Source: Zygnema cylindricum
Taxonomy: Eukaryota; Streptophyta; Zygnematophyceae; Zygnematales; Zygnemataceae
Length of the DNA: 64,000 nt
Reading direction: 5' to 3'
Assembly: GCA_037447655.1 (NCBI GenBank)
Contig: JBBHKE010001779.1
Coordinates: forward strand, 36,457-100,456
Positions within the stretch are counted from its first letter, which is position 1. Each line of letters begins with the position of its first letter. The notes below the pieces were generated by a model, which saw only the letters and a program-made list of their open reading frames with translations, made no database searches and was not told where the DNA came from. Shown here piece after piece: positions 59,798-64,000 of this stretch. The position numbers were made by a program, and so were the translations under genes.

Positions 59798-60194
59798 GAA
59801 CAGAACACAGTATCGCGATGGCTCAGTAATACCTGAACAGAGAAGCTAATATAACTGCGCCCTTAAACCGTTCAGTCGCCAAACTGTTAAGAGTTTGCAC
59901 TAAACTAAATGAAATTCCAATTTTAATTTCAGACCGCTTAACTGCCAGTTCGTAACAGATAGGAATGACATACGAATTGTTTTTCCAAAACCGTTCAACT
60001 CTCAACTGTTAACATTTAGGAATGATTGAACTAAACCTTTGAAACTGCGGACTTTTAACAGTTTGGACTCTAAATTATACCGAGTTCGGACTGCCAGGAT
60101 CACGCGTCGAAATTGTCGTTGGATAGTTGTTCCAGCCTTCAACTTAAAAACTTTCAAACTATACAATAGCCCAACCTCTTTCGGTATACTGTCC

Positions 60195-63100
60195 ATGACT
60201 TTGTGTGCGATGGCTACCATGACTACCACTCGCAACTCTTTCACTTCTTATCTTCTCTATTCTCAACACTCTGCATTCACAGTAGTTTCAAAGCATCAGC
60301 TAATTGTCAATTCATCTTCTCTTTGCAAGGCCGTGTTATCGCCTTCGGCAAGAAGTGTCTCACAAAAGTCGCCATTTTTCCATTCTGTAGACAATTTTCG
60401 GAAGGTCTGTAGAATTTGTACGGACAATATTGGTAATTCAGGTCTCCGTTTTGTCGTTACTAGTAACAGAGAGGGAATGGAAAAAGGAACTTCATCCGTT
60501 GAGAAGCTTGTGAACGTCGAAAGTATTCTCAAGGATGTGAGTAATCTACGAAGGCAGGGAAAATGTGCTCCTGAAATAGAAAGAAAAAAAAACTCCAATT
60601 TATAATTGAACAATTGTGTTAGAATGGTGAAAAAAATTATTTCCTGTTTGTTTTTTTGTTTTTTTTTTTTTTTGTTTCCGGCAATGTAAGTGACACAGGA
60701 GGCAAGGGAAGTTAAGTTGAAGAATATATCGCAGGAATTTCTGTAAAGTTTATTTTTTGAACTGAAAGCTGTTTGTACACAGCTGGTATTATTAGCTCAC
60801 ATACCTCTTTCAATTGCTACATTTCTTTCTTTTTGTATCTTTCTAATTTTTTTGCTATCTCGTTGAAGGTACCTTGACAAAATTAGTGTGAATCACAGTA
60901 TTGAGCTAATTGTTAAGTGTTTGTCAAAATAGTTATCTTTAGAGTGGTTCTAATGAGATTGTAAGGTTCCAACTCTTATCAAGTGAGTGCAATTTCCATT
61001 GTAAATTTATTTACAGTCAAACCTAATTCACGTAAAACTTCAATTTCTCTTGTCAACTTTGTTACAAAAACCCTATAACTTTCCTTTTGTATAGTTACCC
61101 AGGCTTGTTTGAGAATAAAGCGACAACAAAAAAAATGGAACATAAAGGCCATAAGGCGTTTTTCTAAAATTCACAGATGCATGAATAAAGAGTGTTGATC
61201 CTCTCGGTTCTCGTTTTTACGTTCATGCCACGGTTCACTATGACTAGGACTTATAGAAAACTTAGAGGAATCTATCTAACACTTGTATTATGTTCTTGCC
61301 TTTCTTCGACAGTAAAGTTCCAACTTTTATGCATGTCGTGTGTATGAAAATTAATGTCATTGCCAATGCTATGGATAGTTACGAGTAATTACGGCTTTTG
61401 ACTTATTTTTCATGTGTTTCCTTCTATTTCAGTATGAAGTTCATACTGCTGTATTTTGTGAAGTTTTCATCTATGTTGTTCTGTTCTGCTCTTTAGATTT
61501 TACTGTTTACAACCATCAATCAGGAATTCATCACAATTCTTCTCCTACTATCTGTCAGGTCCGTGAGGAAGGTAATGATTTTGTCTTTGTGGATGACGGT
61601 GCTGACGGGGATTCATTTCCTGACCTCCTTGAGCGGAAATCAAGTCTAGATTCAAAGCCTACAAGTGAGTTTCTAAGCTTTCCCCTCAAAACCTCATGTT
61701 GTCCAGTTTGTTTTTGTGTAGGAAATGAGCTTTAACTTGGTTGTATGTAGTCATGCAGTCTCTATTTCATTTGTAACATTTGTCTGCCAGGTTGCTTCTT
61801 AAGTCATCATGCGAGGTTAGTTATCTCTATTTTTTCTCTTGGTATTCATAACATGTCTTGCTTCTTATTTTTATTTTTGCATTTTTTTCTTCCCCAATGT
61901 CACAGACTCTATCCAAGTGTTGCCTTCAGCATCAGATATGAGCAAAGTTCTCTCAGCCTATCATGAAGCTCCTCCTTGTGAGTCTCTTTCCTGATTGACA
62001 GCAATCATTACACATTTAGCATCAACCATAAATTTAGCGGTAAGCTAGTGGAGTTGACTTACTGGTATGTCTTTTGAAGAGTATCTAGTTCGATGTTCTT
62101 GTTTTCATGATAATTTATGAATGATGTTGATAATATCACCGGGACTCCTTCCGTTTTTGTTATTTATTTATTTTGTACTTATTGTAAGGTGTTTCTAGAT
62201 CTAGGGATTTGAAAATCAATTCCCTTTTTTTCCCCCGTTTTCCTTTTAATTGTTAATATTGTTTGGTTTCAATTAGTTTATTTTTTCCTTTTTTCACCTG
62301 CCACTCTATTGTGTCAATGCTGGGCAAATAGTCGAAGGGAGTGGTGAGACTTATTGTGACATGACAGACCCTATGAAAATCCACGTAGAAGTCTGCAGAC
62401 AGTTTATTATAATACATATGCTTGTTTTGTGGTGTTCTAAGCATAGCGAATATATTTTGTGAATGTCCCCATTTCATACCATAGTTTTAATGTAAGAAAA
62501 GTTACATTATGGGGTGACCAGATATAGCATTTCAACGCTCATCATCTTAAATTTTATGGGTAAGTCATGTGTTAGACTTCAAAATGTGTCCTTGTAAATT
62601 TAGTGTTGTTCAGACAAATTAATGAATGGTGTATCTCGTTGGTTGGATCCTCACATTTTGTGACGTAGGAGCAGCTCTGAAAGAGATGACTGTGGAGGAA
62701 TTGCAAGTCGCATTGCGGTCTCCAGATCCTCCAATTTTGGTGGATGTGCGAACAAAAGAAGAGTATTCTGAAATGTGAGTGATGGATTTTTTGGTTTTTT
62801 AGGCATTTGAAGCTGTTAATGATACGGTGACTGGTACTTGTGGGGAGTTAGAATGTCAGTTGTCGTTTCTGGTCATTTCCCGTGAGTGAACTCTGTTATG
62901 ATGTAATCAGAAATGACGAGTGAATGCATTGTTCTTTTCGAAGGAGATATGGATGGCTGGTGGCTCAATATGTGGGAAGTAGACACAAAAGGTTTCTCGG
63001 TTAACATGCAATGTTGCCTGGAGCTCTCTTTTTCTCTCCATCCACTCTCCTAATTTTTTTCCCCTTTTCCTTTCATCGCCCTCTCCCTTCTCTCATCATG

Positions 63101-63305
63101 GTAGCGGTAGCGGCTTTGTTCATGAGGCCCAGGTCCTCCTTTCATTTTGTCAATTTTGTAATGATATTTTATAAGGATAATGGTGGTCTGGGCTCCAGGC
63201 GGGTCTCTGAAGCCATAAATGTACCTCTGCCTGAAGTTGTAAAAAGTGTCATGGACGGATCTCTTAAGTTGGATGGAAGGAAAGTTGCTATTATTTGCCG
63301 TTCAG
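60195..63305 (+). CDS. Rhodanese-domain protein, probably plastid-targeted (5' part, runs off the right edge)
   Basis: Sulfurtransferase-like domain. Exons: 60195-60536, 61559-61664, 61906-61977, 62675-62774 and 63199-63305, in phase, 242 residues so far. The N-terminus MTLCAMATMTTTRNSFTSYL is rich in Ser/Thr and lacks acidic residues, as in transit peptides. A linker includes VREEGNDFVFVDDGADGDSF. The rhodanese domain starts LKEMTVEELQVALRSPDPP, then ILVDVRTKEEYSEM, RVSEAINVPLPEVV and AIICRSG. The Cys of ICRSG is the expected active-site cysteine. The domain normally continues about 40 residues to a GG-x-x-x-W motif. No such exon is seen before 64,000, so a long intron is inferred. The exon 4 acceptor is GAGCAG, two adjacent AG choices. 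62,675 is used here. Confidence 0.85.
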
Positions 63306-64000
63306 GTGAGTTTTTTTCTGCTGTAACAGCTTCAGGCATTTGTTTTGTCTTTTTGTCAACTATTTAACTTTCAGGCATTAACAATGTATGAAAAGTTAAC
63401 AAGCGGATCCGATTCATTCCATTCAGATGCCTAGTTTTTCTCGCTTAATTCAATGTTGTTAATAAAATGGAACTGAAGAGCAATTGTTAAAGAACTTGTA
63501 GCTAAATTTTGTCATCAGGCTCTGTGTGCTTATTTTGAAGGCCCTTTGATTCAAAAAACTTTGAAGCAATTCTATTTTACACCTTGGTGTGAATGCTACA
63601 TTGTTATTGGATTGATTGGGTTAATACGATGGATGGGAAACTACACCGCTCATCGTTATTAATGTTAAAGTTTTTTTCATCACTAAAAAAAACCTTTCTC
63701 CGTGCACACTAGTCGGATTGCCAATCGGAGACCGCCAATAGGAAGGTGAGAATCTTGGCTTCCAATAGGAACCATCCGTCTGACAATCCGACAAGTGTGC
63801 ACAAAGAAAATATTTTTTTTAGTGGCGAAAAAAACCAACACTAATAGCGATTAGCGGTGTAGTGTGCCTCAGCTCTTCAGTTTCGCAAAAAAGGGTGTAG
63901 TCAATAGTTCAAATGTGCGAAACAATTGGAAACGCTATATGCGGTTACTCAATACTATATGCGTCATATACTGTATAATGTGTATATTGTATGGGGTTGT
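63306..64000. other. Probable long rhodanese intron to window end
   Basis: No further exon recognised. Possible exons after acceptors at about 63,375 and 63,520 reach a stop within a few codons. Holds one family A MITE. Confidence 0.5.
63642..63861. mobile_element. MITE, family A
   Basis: TACACCGCTCATCGTTATTAATG and CTAATAGCGATTAGCGGTGTA bound 220 bp. Arms CTTTCTCCGTGCACACTAG and AAGTGTGCACAAAGAAAAT pair. Confidence 0.88.

Larger units (their letters stand above)
58450..60194. other. Spacer upstream of the rhodanese gene
   Basis: Contains GTAC-rich phrases (58,660-58,770), the stranded syntaxin exon, a two-copy repeat (58,839 and 59,494), a dispersed repeat (59,723), a MITE left-end fragment (about 59,420) and repeats of AACCGTTCA/AACTGTTAA between 59,860 and 60,070. 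The rhodanese promoter should lie in the last few hundred bases. Confidence 0.5.

Overview
This is a nuclear window from a green plant-lineage eukaryote, AT-rich, with many phase-0 introns of about 0.2-2 kb. The lineage call rests on a plant-type cytosolic seryl-tRNA synthetase, a beta-amylase with a long leader resembling a plastid transit peptide, a MEI1/TopBP1-type BRCT protein, a plant-type Nup35, an MMS21/NSE2 SUMO ligase and a probably plastid-targeted rhodanese. An early-diverging streptophyte (a charophyte-grade alga) would fit, but I cannot fix the species. No prokaryotic, organellar, CRISPR or rRNA features were seen.

Layout. 1-3,934 (-): N-terminal half of a BRCT-repeat protein, with one intron carrying all hallmarks of a U12-type AT-AC intron. 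4,956-12,632 (+): complete SerRS in nine exons, divergent from the BRCT gene. 12,633-18,271: gene-poor, with small DNA transposons including a hAT-type MITE with a perfect 8-bp target duplication. 18,272-25,611 (-): unrecognised multi-exon gene interrupted by an 829-bp assembly gap. 27,623-33,966 (+): complete beta-amylase in nine exons, in which two introns carry tandem copies of the following exon's start and a third carries a copy of a splice donor. 33,967-39,785: gene-poor, repeats and MITEs. 39,786-42,683 (+): Nup35, with one apparent 1-nt frame break in a T run. 42,684-46,130: gene-poor. 46,131-50,355 (-): NSE2/MMS21 in six exons. 51,650-58,450 (-): decayed non-LTR retrotransposon (zinc finger, RT, CCHC, restriction-like endonuclease) split by a young gag-only Copia-type LTR element whose primer-binding site matches the anticodon arm, not the 3' end, of initiator tRNA-Met. 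58,980-59,045: a stranded syntaxin-16/SYP4-type exon. 60,195-63,305 (+): rhodanese-domain gene running off the right edge.

Mobile DNA. At least twenty short elements of about 180-250 bp carry the terminal motif TACACYG..CGCTATTAG. They fall into three internal families (A, B, C below) and sit in introns and intergenic DNA. Termini abutting TA on both sides suggest Tc1/mariner-type (Stowaway-like) MITEs. Family A folds into a long hairpin.

The genes are housekeeping functions (translation, starch breakdown, nuclear pore, SMC5/6 SUMO ligation, DNA damage/meiosis, sulfur transfer) and do not form a single pathway. The main novelty lies in gene architecture (U12 intron, exon-edge duplications) and in the retroelement nest.
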